64,000 bases of DNA from Amyloporia xantha (GCA_036971615.1 JAYKKR010000047.1:166301-230300); one strand, 5' to 3'; counted from the first letter of the stretch, positions 22,748-35,073 are shown. The notes: a model not told the origin generated them from the letters alone. Numbers and translations: made by a program.

Positions 22748-25023
22748 GAGAGTACTAGACTATGATACAGTATTGCTGTGTATAGCCCGAGCCAGCAGGA
22801 AGAGGGGTCGAAATTGAAGCGAAGCGGACGAGTCGAGCGGGGCACGCTCAGACTATACACCACTCCTCCTTCCGGCCATTGTTGCTATCCTCCGGCCGGC
22901 TAGCTCCGGCCCCCATAGTGCACAGCCCGCCGCTCCGGGCCGGCGTCGGCCATTACCTAGGGTCTCTCGTCGTCTGCGGCTGACACTCGTCTCCTTTCCT
23001 CATCACCCTCATCGCGATGTGAGACCGACGGCCGCTATGGGAACTTACCGCTCCTGATCCTACATATGTTCTGGCCGACAGCCATCGATCTAGCCAGCAC
23101 TGCCCCGCTGCGCAGCTGCTTATTCGGAGGCTTACTGTATCTGCTTACTGGCGAATATCATTGTGCGCCCTTGCGTTTGTGCACAGCCTGGAGAACTCGT
23201 CATGGTCGTCTATGTCTACTCCTCCGTGGCTCATGCATCATGTGCGCTGGCTGTCTCGTACATACATCTCAGACTGTCAGACTGTTATCATCCCACTCGA
23301 TTAAGTCTACTTTGACGTCCGCGATGACAGCCTGTGTGATTCAAAGCTCAAAGCCTAAGGTCAGTCTATAAATGCATATTACATCACGTATCCGTTCTTG
23401 CGGCGCTTGTCTTAGCATTGTTGGTCTGCCAAGTCGGTGTTACGTACACCAGGCTTACAGCCCCCGGTGAGTGCTCCGATCCCTCATTCACTACTTATTG
23501 CGTTCGGACGAGAAAATAAGCATATTTGCACCAATCCGCCATGCTATGAGGACGCTGAGACACCATTCTTTGGGCTCGAGTGAACCCATGTAATGTATGT
23601 ACACTCGGCAGCAGCCGTCGAACACGAAGACAGCTCTTATCGGCCTATAGGCAGATGTTGATGTTCTGCATCCCAAGGCAGGTGGAAACAGTCAAAAGAT
23701 GTATATAAGCCGTGGGTCGATCACGATTGATCGGCTTCTCCCTGCACGAAAGGGGCAGGTCCACTGCGACTGCATCGGGCTTCCTACAAGGCAGTCTACC
23801 CTTCCCTATTCCATCTCTGCAGATCACCATGTCCACGCGGTTACCAGCCATGGAGCCATGACGCCTTCCAAAAGGCCCGCAGCAGACCGAGAACGACAAG
23901 TCCTCATATAGATCTGGCACAGATGATAAAATGCACGACAGGTTTGTGTCGCCAGCTGCGTGGCTTGCGTCCGTTCCTTTACGTCTTACATACCATATTT
24001 CCATCAGAAACACGATGTTCGAGCGCGCTTGTTGACTTCTCTCGTTCTTGGACCGAGAGCACATTTGCGAAACCTAAATATTGGAACGCCCACATAACCG
24101 TCTGCTATCTCCGACAGCAGTGAGGCGAAGTGCTCTGTTTCGGGTGCACACTGCAGATTCCCTTCCTTCTTGACGCATACGGTTATCCCTGACGAAGTCC
24201 CTTGCCTAAGGTCGAAATACTGCTACTCGCGGATAAGACGGCGACTTCTCCGTGCGCTTGAGGAATGAGGAATCACGAGATGTAACTACAGAAGTATTGC
24301 CTAAGTCCAGAACCGGGCCGAGAGAATAGACGTATTTGTCAGTTCGTTGGACTGCTGACTAGACAGAATCTCATATGCAGGCTCGGACACTTCCAAGCAG
24401 GGCGAATTTCATGATGCTAAGGTTTGAAAGGAGAAAGCCGTTCTTCGAGCCGTTCTCATTCATGTCTATTGGCGTCAGCCTGTTGCAATTCTTCATGACG
24501 AAGCATCTAACTGCGTATGCAACCGATAATGCTAGCGCTGCTACTCGGGGATCAAGGCCATGTTCTCAGGATGTTATGGTATGCTCTACAGAATAGAATG
24601 TCATATCTTGGCAACCAGAACGAATGATATTGCCAATGATCGTCCCTTGGTTGCTACTAGGCTAGTGCAATGAATCCGGTGAACATAAGGACGTGCACCC
24701 CGTTCATTCTTTTGAGGAATCACGTATACTAGTCTGTGAAGGGCTACTAGCTATAGAGTGTCGATATCGCCGTTTTACACGGCAATGCTCCCGCGTACGT
24801 CATGTCAAATCTGAATGTCCGAATACTCAGAAACTGGTCGCGGTTCGGTGAATTGAATCCACCTCCTTCGGAGCTTCTGCTTCTCGATGCATCTCGGAAA
24901 GAATGAGACCTATATGCGATGCTCGGACTCGCTCTGATAGCGCCCAGCTTGAGTCGGATTACATACAGATGACTTCCAGGCTACTTCGCTCGAAATCATA
25001 TTTTCGTGCTGCGTCTTTTCGGT
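22748..25023. other. Gene-poor interval upstream of the NIPA gene
   Basis: About 2.3 kb. The first ~300 bp are GC-rich and should include the NIPA promoter. Beyond that only short frames occur, with no family signal. No repeat was recognised until the MULE-like element at 25035. Confidence 0.4.
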
Positions 25024-25034
25024 GGCCAATGGTG
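25024..25034. repeat. Left target-site duplication of the MITE
   Basis: GGCCAATGGTG directly abuts the left inverted repeat and is identical to 25624-25634. Confidence 0.75.
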
Positions 25035-25623
25035 GAGGGGGGGGTCGATTGGTCGGATTCGATTGGCGCGCGTAGATAGTCGCGCGTCACAACGACGGGC
25101 ACAAGTCACGTTTACCCTTTTCCAGTCATGCAATTTGTCTTGAAAAACCCTTAGGCCAGCTTATTTTATATACTAATAACTCTATTTATGGCATTTTAAG
25201 TAGGTAAATCAATCCTAGCATACAAATTAAGTAGACAGTGTTGTCTAAATTTGAAGGTTCTTGTAATAAAGGCAGTGACTTTGAAAGGCTTGTTGTATGA
25301 AGCCGCCTAGTCCCAATACTACACCTTATTTCATTAAATGCGTGAACGACGAACGAGGCTTTATTGTGCCTTACCCTCCCTCACTGCGCTCGGGTGGTCT
25401 CCCTCGGGCGGGCGAACAGTGGCCCTCTTCGCACACCCAACACCGCCGACATTTTCCATTTATGGAACAAAACCATGGCCGGCAGTCTTATCTTGCGAGA
25501 TTGGGCCAAAGGCTGTTATTCTTACTCTGGTATTTACTCATTACCGACACGCCGTGACTTGTCCGCCGTGACGCGCGACTATCGGCGGGCGCCAATCGAA
25601 CCCGACCAATCGACCGTAGACTC
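25035..25623. mobile_element. MULE-like MITE (non-autonomous DNA transposon), 589 bp
   Basis: The ends form long imperfect terminal inverted repeats: the left 25035-25110 matches the reverse complement of about 25550-25623. Both read GAG, seven variable bases, then TCGATTGGTCGG[A/G]TTCGATTGGCGC, later share GATAGTCGCGCGTCAC, and after a short gap ACAAGTCACG. The perfect 11-bp direct repeat GGCCAATGGTG lies exactly outside both ends (25024-25034 and 25624-25634), as expected of a target-site duplication. Duplications of 9-11 bp with long inverted repeats point to the Mutator superfamily. The interior is AT-rich on the left and GC-rich on the right, and no transposase is encoded. Confidence 0.8.
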
Positions 25624-25634
25624 GGCCAATGGTG
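25624..25634. repeat. Right target-site duplication of the MITE
   Basis: GGCCAATGGTG directly abuts the right inverted repeat and is identical to 25024-25034. Confidence 0.75.
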
Positions 25635-26350
25635 TCCATTCTCGTGATAAAATGTACCTCCGACAGCAATTGTGTCCGAGTTCTACAATGCTGTATTCAT
25701 TCGTCAATTGCAAGTAAGACGGCGATTAAGGATTAAGTAGTTGGTCTGGCTCACTTTACAAGTGGAGCCGACATTTTCCCTCTGCCTTCACCGTTCTTGA
25801 AAATCCCGGGTAGTCACTGTTCAGCCAATGGAGAAGCGTGGTGAGTCCAGAAATATGTAGCTGCAATGATGTCTATGAATGACGGAAAAAGGGAATATTT
25901 GAGAAGTAAATTCCACGGCCCCAATTTGCTACCATTTGGGCCTGGAGGCAGCAAGTGTAGCCATATGTGAATAACCCGAAAGTTCTGTGTCCATATCATT
26001 GCTGCTATTAATGCATCCGAGCATGGTCAGAACTCGGGTATGGGAGGGATCTATTCAGCACTACTCAGAGTTTACTCCTCGCATTTTGCCTGACGCTTTC
26101 GCTCGATTGCTACCAGCCATTGTTTGATAGTGATAGACCTAGAATACAATGAGATTGCGGAGCCCCGTCGGGATGAAGGAAGGAAAGCAGGATATCATTT
26201 GAGAAGTCACTGCACATGTACATACACAATCGGACTAGACGATACGCATAGGGTATTCGAATGTCTGGTAATGGATGTGCTGGTTGTGATAATACTTTGG
26301 CTATCCCAAAGCGACAATTTATAGTCCTGAAGCTTATGCGAAATCAACCA
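25635..26350. other. Intergenic region right of the MITE
   Basis: About 700 bp without a supportable gene. A 13-bp sequence GCCGACATTTTCC is shared with the interior of the MITE, too short to interpret. Confidence 0.4.
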
Positions 26351-27102
26351 TTAGACATGTTCGGTGAATTTTACATGGACGAGCTCGGTCTTCTCGATGT
26401 GTTCTTGTAGAGTATTCAGCAACACTTGCTCCTTTTCCATCCATCGGAGTTGATCCTAAAATCCGAATGAGTAACTATATATAAAACATGACTGTAGAAA
26501 GAATCACCTCGATTGCATCCCAACCCACGAAGGCGTATGCTTTGTGAGGATCAGTGTCTGTGATTGAGTAACAAGCGCCGTGATTTCCGGTCGCTTTGCG
26601 CAATGACACCATAATGTTCTCCTGGGTTTTTGTATACTTCTCGATGTTGACATCGTGTTTCAGAGAGAGCATGACCTTTCGCGATGGTTCATGAACTCGT
26701 AAAACCTTGCTGGAGCAAGAGCGGTACGTACAATCTCGGTGACGGGCGCCGATGTTATCGCTCTCGGGAACTGTTCGAAGGACATAAAATACGAGTCTGG
26801 CTCGGAAGTACTGATGGCGCTAATTTTCTGGAGAAAGTCGCCGTACTGTTCTGGCCAGACGAAATCCCTCGGAAGAAAATTCTGGTCGAAGTCTGCAGAG
26901 AACCTCAGAACTCTCATATGTCCACAGCGCACAGAAACAACGTACAAAGAATCCAATGCAAACGCTTGGGGTCCTCCATTTCTAAACCATACGATTGGTG
27001 AATGAGTCCACCCTTCGCAGCACCATCGCGTAATTCCTTGTACAGTTCCGGCTTTGCAGCGAAGTCATCCTTGATATTGAGATGCATGATCTCTACGACC
27101 AT
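26351..27102 (-). CDS. Small ABM-like (dimeric alpha/beta barrel) protein
   Basis: Four exons, 27102-26946, 26892-26732, 26705-26508 and 26455-26351, give 206 residues. The N terminus VVEIMHLNIKDDF, the AAKGGLIHQSYGLEMEDP block and LHWIL resemble the antibiotic-biosynthesis-monooxygenase/stress-response barrel fold, apparently in two halves. The second half has MLSLKHDVNIEKY, ATGNHGACYSI and AYAFVGWDAIE. Such proteins are cytosolic and are often of unknown substrate; fold assignment is from memory of the pattern, so the function is tentative. All four exons are in frame, with GT-AG introns of 26-53 bp (the 26-bp second intron is at the lower size limit). The start at 27102 is preferred to one 15 bp upstream because the fold begins there. 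Confidence 0.65.
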
Positions 27103-28202
27103 GGGATTGAGCAACATCTTTCGAGATTGATATTATAGCCTCGGCTTGAGGGACGTAAAAGTGGAGCTAGATGTAGGATTCACGGTTCGTGCGTAAGAGT
27201 AGCATAGGGGGGATACTCTTATATACTTGACTCACCGAGATCATCATGTCTTCTTCGGCGGCGCTCCTAGTGGGGCAGCGGGCTCGGGCGGGCTTCGTAA
27301 TTCATAATTACGAGAACTCAATTACATGTGGAGAGAACCATCTTGTGGGTCACCTTGGCCGGAAAGGGTAGACAGGTGGATGACGTTTACATTAGCATTC
27401 CTGATCAAAAGCCCGTCTGCGGCTGAGATTTAGATGCAGAAGAGCAGGCTGTGGAGCTTCAACATAGGTAAGTGCTGTTATAACTCAGAGCATCAGTATA
27501 CTTAGGCTTGCCTGGTCAGATCTTCGGGCGAAGAATAATGATCTGCTAGAAAAGATTATCAAATACGTGTAAATCTCCCGCGATAGCGCTTGACTCGACA
27601 TAACAAACTGCGCAACGTGTTTTTCCAAAACACCTGATTTCAAAAAGTAGAGAGACTGGATATGCGCATCACGAAGAAAGCGGAAGGCTAGATATGGAGT
27701 TAAGCAAGGCCTCCGCATGCAACTGACGATAAATCAATCTCAAAGTGTTTGTAAATATGAGCCGATGTCCATGAATCATGATATGTGATAAACACGAGCC
27801 TCCTTGTCAAAATCTACGAACGAACACGGAAGATAGTCCAAGCTGGATTGCAACTACCTCTTTCAGTGGGATGTAACATTAATTGACCCGATGACTGACT
27901 GCAAAAAATACATGAGATAGTGCTATGCGAAAAATAATCTTGATAAAAATTTCTAACCGCTAGTCAAGTCTTGCGCACTGAAGACAAGATTTCTAACGGC
28001 CACAAAACAGCATGAAGAGTGTACAGTCGAACGAACGCCGAGCAGACAGGGGGGTACACGATCACGTGATAGCACACGTGTGACGCGCGGTTCGACTTGG
28101 ACCAAAACGAAATCGAGTCGCAGCCAACTTGTTTTCCTCAACCTCAGCGACCCACTTCCCTCAGCGATACCACTCTTGTCGCCCACTTGCAAGCTTGCTG
28201 CA
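27103..28202. other. AT-rich intergenic region
   Basis: About 1.1 kb between divergent genes. It is richer in A and T than its neighbours and has no credible coding frame. The last 130 bp are the likely promoter and leader of the NIMA kinase gene. Confidence 0.45.
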
Positions 28203-31011
28203 ATGTCTAACCCGCTTGATTTGTATGAATCGCTCGATGTCATTGGCACAGGCTCCTTCGGCATCATCAGGAAGGTCCGCCGGAAGTCGGATGGATTGGT
28301 CAGTTAATTCATGTGGTCTCTAAACATTTCCTGACCATACCCTGTCAGATCTTTGCTCGGAAAGAGCTCAATTTTGAGCGCATGTCTGAGCGAGACCGCA
28401 AGCAGATCGTATCTGAAGTGTACGCTCCCTCAACTTGATGTCACAGCGACTTGCTTGACGCGCCACTAGTAATATTTTGAAGGATCTTCATCACGAACAC
28501 ATAGTCCGTTATCATGATCGACATGTTGACCGCGATGCGGGAATCCTCTACATCCTCATGGAGTATTGCGGTGGTGGGGACCTCTCGACCGTCATCAAAC
28601 AGGCCCAGCGCCAGAATCGACCTATTCCTGAGGACACCGTTTGGAATTACTTTATGCAGATGCTGCTTGCCTTGAACCATTGTCACCATCCTAATGGCCA
28701 CAGCCGCTCGAGCAGCAGCGGGAACCCCGAATACGACAGTAGGGAGAGACGGCCGCAAATTCTTCACAGAGACGTAAAGCCTGATAATGGTATATCTCAC
28801 TGTTACCAAAATTCCATCAAACATCTCTGAATTGACTTTGCTAGTGTTTTTGGACGAGAACTATATTGTCAAACTCGGTGATTTTGGGCTATCCAAAGCG
28901 CTCGCCCAGGCTAGCTTTGCCAACACATACGTCGGGGTAAGTTGTCCCTCTTTATACAATCATTCCATCGTTTATGTTTTACTACAGACGCCATACTACA
29001 TGTCGCCAGAGCTGATGCAGGAAAAGGCTTATGACTCTAAATCTGATATCTGGTCTCTCGGTTGTCTGATATATGAACTCTGCGCTCTGAAGCCACCGTT
29101 TCATGAAGCAAAGACACACGCTGAACTGAGCATTCTGATCAGGTATGCTGATGTTGATTGTTGCATGCATGGTTCTCATCCCCAATCAGGAACGGTCGGA
29201 TACCACCACTGCCCAAAGGATATAGCCCTGCACTCACAAGCGTCATCAAATCCATGCTCAATCTGAATGTAAGTACATCCGTCATCTTGCCGACGAGAGA
29301 GCAAGACATAATATACACTTTAGCCCGCTATGCGCCCGTCAGCCGCCCAGCTGCTCGGTCACGAGCGGCTCGAACTTGCGTTCAAGGTATTCGAGACACA
29401 AAAGCTGTGCGTACCTCCACGTTTCATGCTTGCCGATACTTAATGCCTTCGTGTCTTTAGGCTGAACGCAGTGAAAGTCCACAAAGCTGCTCTTGTGAGC
29501 AAGGAACGCGACATTCTTGCACGGGAAGCCGCTGCTACCGAACGAGAAGCTTCGTTAACGTCGGTGCTCGCTGCCAAGGAAGAAGAACTTGCATCCCTGC
29601 GCTCGCTTGCTGCCTCAGCGGAGACAATGTTGCAGACTCGTGTTCGCGAAGCGGTAGCAAGACGTGATGAGGAGCTTCGTGCGATGATACTAAAGCAGGA
29701 GCAAGAGGTCGCTGCGCGCATCACGAAACGGGAGGAGGAGATCATGGAAGCCGTGAGGCAGCGTGAGGAGGAAATCGCGCGTATGTGGGGAGAATGGGAG
29801 GTAAAGACACGAGAATCGATGGAGCGCGCCGTCGAGGAGCGGATGGAGTGGGTTAGAGGACAAGCGGACGAGATCGAGCGCGAAAGGGAAAGGCTCGAGG
29901 GTGTCCGGGCCGAATTGGAAAAGAAGATGAGTGCGCTTGAGGCAGGAGAGAAGAAGGGTATCTCGTATTCTCGTTCGTCCAAGTATCGATGCTCGAATTT
30001 TCTGATCTATAACTCGCTTCAGGCACGAAAGCGAAGACACCTCTCGAGGAGGTCAAGAATATCCTTGCTCCCTTGGCTCGTCTCGCGGAGGCGCCGGATC
30101 AGACCCCCATACGGTCTTCGCAAACAGGCAAACCTCCAATCTTTGAAACTCCTCGCCCATTAGCCATGAAGGCGACGCCGGCGTTCCCCTCTGATGTCCC
30201 GCCTCCCTCTGCTATGAAAGGTGTCATCCTCACGGCGACCGGCGAGCCTGTCGCGACGCCGACTCCTGCCGAACTGGCAAAACTCTTCGTCGCCACTCCT
30301 AAAGTCGGCCTCAATTTTGCAAAGATCTTTGAATTCGACTCGGACAACGAAGATGATGGGGATTCGGATGAAGAAGGCTACGAGTCCGATACGAGACCGT
30401 CCTCTAGAAGGAATAGCCAAGGTCAGGCCACAGAGCTTGAGGACGAGAGCACGCCGCAGCCTTCGCCGGCTGTTAGACCCACAAGGCTACGTCGTCCGTC
30501 CATCCGTGCATCTTCTCAGCGCCCAACAATCGAAGCTGCACCCTCGGCATCTACGAAGAGGAAGACGTCCCGACCACCATCATCCGCGTCTTCTACGTCA
30601 TCGGCCACCTCCACAAGGACGATATCGAGCACTGCGTCCGCACAGTCAGTACCCGATTACGATCTATCGGATGAAGAAAATCTGCCTAGTCCGTTCCTCA
30701 GAAAACAAGATCGCGAAGCGTATGCGAGAACCGCGTCTGCGCCACTATCAACTGCACCGGGGATCAACGGTGTCGTCCGCAATGCGCCGAGGAAAAGCGG
30801 GACGACACTGCGTGCGATGGCGGTGGTCAACGCTGCAAACGCGGTGAGCACGAACGCTGGCCGGGGTAGTGCGGGTACGGTGGGCAAGACAGGCCTCAGA
30901 TCACATTCCGCAGCGGCACTGAGCAGTAACGGGACCGGTAACCTGAGACCGTCAATCGCCAAGGCGCACAAGGCGAGCGAAGAAGCAAGGAAGGCACTGT
31001 TCCGACCATGA
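28203..31011 (+). CDS. NIMA-family mitotic serine/threonine kinase
   Basis: Nine exons, 28203-28298, 28349-28419, 28470-28789, 28845-28936, 28988-29142, 29190-29268, 29324-29406, 29461-29957 and 30023-31011, give 793 residues. NIMA kinases drive mitotic entry and spindle and nuclear pore changes. The kinase domain fills about 1-330: glycine loop GTGSFGIIRKV, FARKELNF with the catalytic Lys, EYCGGGDL, HRDVKPDN, DFGLSKALA, TPYYMSPE and DIWSLGCLIYEL. A 25-residue Ser/Asn/Arg-rich insert precedes the HRD loop, as in other fungal NIMAs. A coiled coil rich in Glu, Arg and Ala follows (about 340-500), then a disordered tail with Pro, Ser and an acidic patch (FDSDNEDDGDSDEEG). Coiled coil and tail are typical NIMA regulatory parts. 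Confidence 0.93.
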
Positions 31012-31228
31012 TTACGACCAGCTACGTTCATTTTGCATATTCAATATTATCTTCTACGGCGTTACCTCCCGCACATGTCGTCTGAGTATAATGTATCTTG
31101 GTTTCAGCTGCATAGTGCTTTCTTCATACGGCTGCATGTTGTTATTCATGTGTACATACTAAACAAATTCCTGCATATAGATCTCTAGTCATACAGTGTA
31201 ATCATATAGGGACCGGTTGTCAGTTGCT

Positions 31229-32780
31229 CTATTCCCCATCGTTTTCGTCAATAGCCGTTGTACCATCTGAGATGCCTACTTCAGTTGGCTCATCTAATGA
31301 GATCTCACCATCACTGTCTTCCTCAGCCGGCCTCGACGTCAACCCACAATCATGCCTGCCACGAACCGCGGGCCAGCGCCTTGCCTGGGCAACCCGCGAA
31401 CTGATCACATCGTTCACCTCCTCACTCTCCTCATCATCACTCTCCTCATCATCACTCTCCTCATCATCACTCTCGTCATCCTCACTCTTCTCATCCTCAT
31501 TATTCCCACTAGTCAAGTCAATCATCTCAACATCCACCTGATCACCTTCAGCAGCTGGTGTCAAAATTTGATGATGACTATGCTCTGCCTGCAGTGTTTT
31601 GAGGGAGTCAAAGTATTCTCGCTGCAGCTGGTTTATTTTCTGTTGACGTTCTGCAATAGGCTGAGCTGTACTTGAAACCTGCACAGCATCATCTTGCAGA
31701 GATACAGATGAGGTAGGGAGTCTTCCCACAGCATCTTGAACCACCCCAGACTGTCCTCGGACAGGCAAGGGTGGCTGCCCTCCACAGCGCTAGAAGTAGC
31801 AGAAGCAGAAGATAAGCAATTGTAGATGACTGTACAGAGAGAATTATACCTGCAGTTCAAATGTGCAGACAAGAAATCCATCTTGGCCTTTTCTCAATGC
31901 ACACTACAAGAGGCAATATATCAATATGACAACACCAATAAATAATCTTAAGGTACAAACATCTTCAACAGTGTACAGCCCATCATATCGATAAACAGTT
32001 TCTGATTCTCTGTTGCCAATATGAGCACTGCACACCACAATATATAAATGTGTAAATACCTAGGAGCATATCTAGAATATTTGGCCTCTGGAGCATATTT
32101 TGAATCCAGTTGGGACCCCCTCACAACACGTACAGGCTTCTTGTTTACATATGATCTCTTGGGATTGCAAAAAGATCATTTTGTGACACACTTGAATGGT
32201 TATGTGAAGCTCACAAGTAGTGACCAATTGAGTGTACTCTCAGGAGACTGATGGTCAATCTGTCTTTTGGATACAGGCTACTCATATTTATGAAAAAAAT
32301 ATAATTAATAAAGAAACATAAACTTACATCACGTCCACCAGCACCAGTGTATATGCTAAGAAACCATGAGATAAAATATTACTTTGAAAAGGGCACATAC
32401 ATGGTGTCACCATTATCCACATCATCATCATATCCACCACTCAAGACAATGCTGTAAGCACCTTCTGAGCAGCCATGAATACCTGCCCAGGTTGCCTGGT
32501 GAACCTTGGCTCTGAGGCAGGCAATTCTGAAGCAGGATTGATGTGAATGGAAAAATACAAAATAGCCAACATCTGACAGACCTGCTACTCCATGTGTCTC
32601 CATGCTTTACCCCAGGAATATGTCCATATATTCTACTGCATAAATGAGGCTGTATTTGTATGATGTATACTTTGAATGCCAGGTACATTCTCACCTGGTC
32701 TGTGGTTTCTCAATATTGATGGGCCTATCCTCAGAGGTATCATCTGACATAGGAATTGGGAGTGAGGGTGTTCTGTCCAT
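31229..32780 (-). CDS. SRA-YDG domain protein with acidic repeat tail
   Basis: Nine exons, 32780-32695, 32635-32582, 32526-32401, 32355-32328, 32259-32215, 32157-32060, 32009-31961, 31903-31850 and 31789-31229, give 366 residues. SRA domains bind DNA carrying modified cytosine. Its blocks are in order: [85 protein letters not shown] and [10 protein letters not shown]. The tail (about 190-366) has a coiled stretch, a SUMO-interaction-like VEMIDLT, then repeats of SDDEE. No RING or methyltransferase domain is present, unlike UHRF1 or plant SUVH proteins. The gene is clearly more AT-rich than its neighbours. An insert ([14 protein letters not shown]) separates two conserved blocks, so one border there is uncertain. 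Confidence 0.85.
31426..31470. repeat. 15-bp minisatellite inside the SRA gene
   Basis: Three perfect tandem copies of TCTCCTCATCATCAC, followed by a fourth degenerate copy. On the minus strand each unit encodes SDDEE, so copy changes would lengthen or shorten the acidic tail in frame. Confidence 0.85.
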
Positions 32781-33338
32781 GGTGATAGTTGAGAGCAGGA
32801 TTCAAGAGTAGGCTCGGACAGTCTATTGTCTCCCAAGCTCGGAGATAGCCGTGGCGATAGCATAGCCGCCGAATAACATTGCACTCCATAAGCGGTCATT
32901 TCGTCGACGTCGTCGGTATCGCAGACACAGCGCTTGACTCTGAACGAGTACTTGAAATTCCCAACCCGAGCCCGAGGAGGACCAGGCTCTGGGCAAGTCT
33001 AACGACTCATGCGGACCGAGGTCGAGTTTTTTCATTGAGTTGTGTGTTTCGGAAAACTTGTGCACATGGATGCTCGCATGCTCTGCCCCTGAGGAGTCAT
33101 CGTCCTCGGTGGGGACCAATGGACTCGACCACATGTGTGCCAATTCACGTCGAATTGTCATGCTGCTCTCCCAGCGCCGCGCTCCGAACGCCGTGTGCAT
33201 TGTGCCATCCTGATCGATAGCACCCTTTATCTCAGTCCATGAACTCACCCCGCCGTCTCACCTCCGACCCTCACCCCCGTCCTCCTTCATAACCCTACCT
33301 GCTCGCTCCCTGAGCCTCGTACATTCCTTTGCCTCCAA
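32781..33338. other. Divergent intergenic region between SRA and deaminase genes
   Basis: 558 bp. A minus-strand open frame of 141 codons (33248-32823) fills most of it, ends 43 bp before the SRA start codon, and shows no family signal. It may be 5' leader sequence of the SRA gene or chance. The deaminase promoter should lie in the right half. Confidence 0.4.
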
Positions 33339-34686
33339 ATGCGTGCGTTCTGTCGAGCCCGGCGAGTGCGCTGCGTCTGACAGTTCTCTTCACCAGGTCT
33401 CATCATCCGCGACAATGCCGCCAATGTCGGCGAGTACATTGGCGAGTACATCGCCAAACGGTATGCGCATCGTCTTATTCCTGCATCCTATGCCTGATCC
33501 GTACCACAGCATCAACGACTTTGAGCCGACTCCCGAGAAACCGTTCGTGCTCGGCCTCCCGACCGGCTCCTCCCCCATCCCGACCTACAAGCACCTCATC
33601 AAGCTCGTCAAAGAGGGCAAACTCTCGTGCGCCCAGCCAGCTTCGCTTTCCCCCTCCGCTGCACTGACGCACGCCTTCCCCTCGCGCAGATTCAAGAACG
33701 TAGTGACGTTCAACATGGACGAGTACGTCGGACTCCCGCGGGACCACTCCGAGTCCTACCACACCTTCATGTTCCGCGAGTTCTTTTCGCATGGTCCGTC
33801 TCCCCGCCGCTCGATTTCCTGCACCCGCTGATCCCCTTGGCTCCCTTCCTCCCGCAGTCGACATCCCGCCCTCGCAGGTGAACATCCTCGACGGAAACGC
33901 CAAGGACCTCATCGGCGAGTGCAACGCATACGAGGCCAAAATCAAGTCGTACGGCGGCATCGAGCTTTTCCTCGGTGGCATCGGCGAGGACGGCCACATC
34001 GCCTTCAACGAGCCCGGTAAGCCGCCGTCCCTCACTATCCCATCGCATCCCACCCTCCGCATCGCATCCCCTTCCGCTGACCCAAACGCCCACCCCTATC
34101 CTCCCCGCCTCTTCCCTCCCTGCCTCTGCACACAGGCTCGTCCCTCGCCTCCCGCACCCGCATCAAAACGCTCGCATACGACACCATCCTCGCCAACGCC
34201 CGCTTCTTCAACAACGACATCGCCGCCGTCCCGCGCATGGCGCTCACCGTCGGCGTCGCGACCGTGCTCGACTCGCGCGAGGTCGTCGTCGTCGTCACCG
34301 GCCAGCGCAAGGCCCTCGCGCTCAGCAAGGCCATCGGTGAGTTCCGGCCGTCTCCCCTCGCACGGCTCCTGTGGCCGGAGCGAATGCTGACGATCACTTT
34401 GACGCGACGCAGAGGAGGGCGTGAACCACCTTTGGACGCTGTCCGCTTTGCAGATGCACCCCTGGGCGCTCATCGTCGTCGACGAGGATGCTACGGCCGG
34501 TATGTATCGCTGACTCTCCTTCTTTGCCACCTCTCCTGCTCACGGGCTCTCGCTCGACCCGCAGAATTGCACGTCAAAACCGTCAAGTACTTCAAATCGA
34601 TCGAACGCGTCCAGGACGAGGTCGAGGAGATGCACGCGAAGCTCAGAGCCGCGGGTGGGATCGAGCAAGTCGGGAGCATGGAGTGA
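33339..34686 (+). CDS. Glucosamine-6-phosphate deaminase
   Basis: Eight exons, 33339-33342, 33397-33460, 33510-33626, 33690-33793, 33858-34016, 34136-34336, 34413-34499 and 34565-34686, give 285 residues, matching the NagB family length. The enzyme turns glucosamine-6-phosphate into fructose-6-phosphate and ammonia in the cytosol, the exit step of chitin-derived amino-sugar use. Motifs: [15 protein letters not shown] at the start, [18 protein letters not shown] with the general-base Asp, [15 protein letters not shown] and [10 protein letters not shown]. The first coding exon is only ATGC; it is needed because the family N terminus M-R-L-I-I is split after the first base of the Arg codon. Codon use is extremely GC-rich at third positions. 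Confidence 0.93.
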
Positions 34687-35073
34687 CGAGGCATGCTATA
34701 GAGCGGGGCGAACGGGAGATTACAACTCGGCCGAAGCACGAAACGACGCAGAAGGGGGCAAGGGGAACTAGATATGAATCAGGAAGTGCACCATACTGTA
34801 TCTCACGACTTGTTTATCGCGGCCGACATGCCCTGACGACAATACTATTACTGATTTCACCTTGACAAAATTGCACAAAGCGCAGATCAAACTAGATCAC
34901 AACAAGGTCGAGTTTGCATCGCGCATGGAGGAAAATCAAGCATGTCATAGTGCCTATAAACTCCATACTTTTGCGAGAGAAACACGAGAATGCCATGAGA
35001 GCACAAGGGCTCAAACATACCAGGATAGCCATGGCGAGCATCGTACAGCGTAGACAGTAGCCCCGCAGACTCC
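34687..35073. other. Convergent intergenic region
   Basis: 387 bp between the stops of the deaminase (+) and RPS0 (-). No gene is seen. Confidence 0.5.

Noticed and set aside
28080..28110. GGTTCGACTT, considered as a tRNA B box
   Set aside because: No matching A box or cloverleaf arms around it; it lies in the NIMA kinase promoter.
32823..33248. 141-codon minus-strand frame upstream of the SRA gene
   Set aside because: No motif, ends 43 bp before the SRA start; more likely leader or chance.
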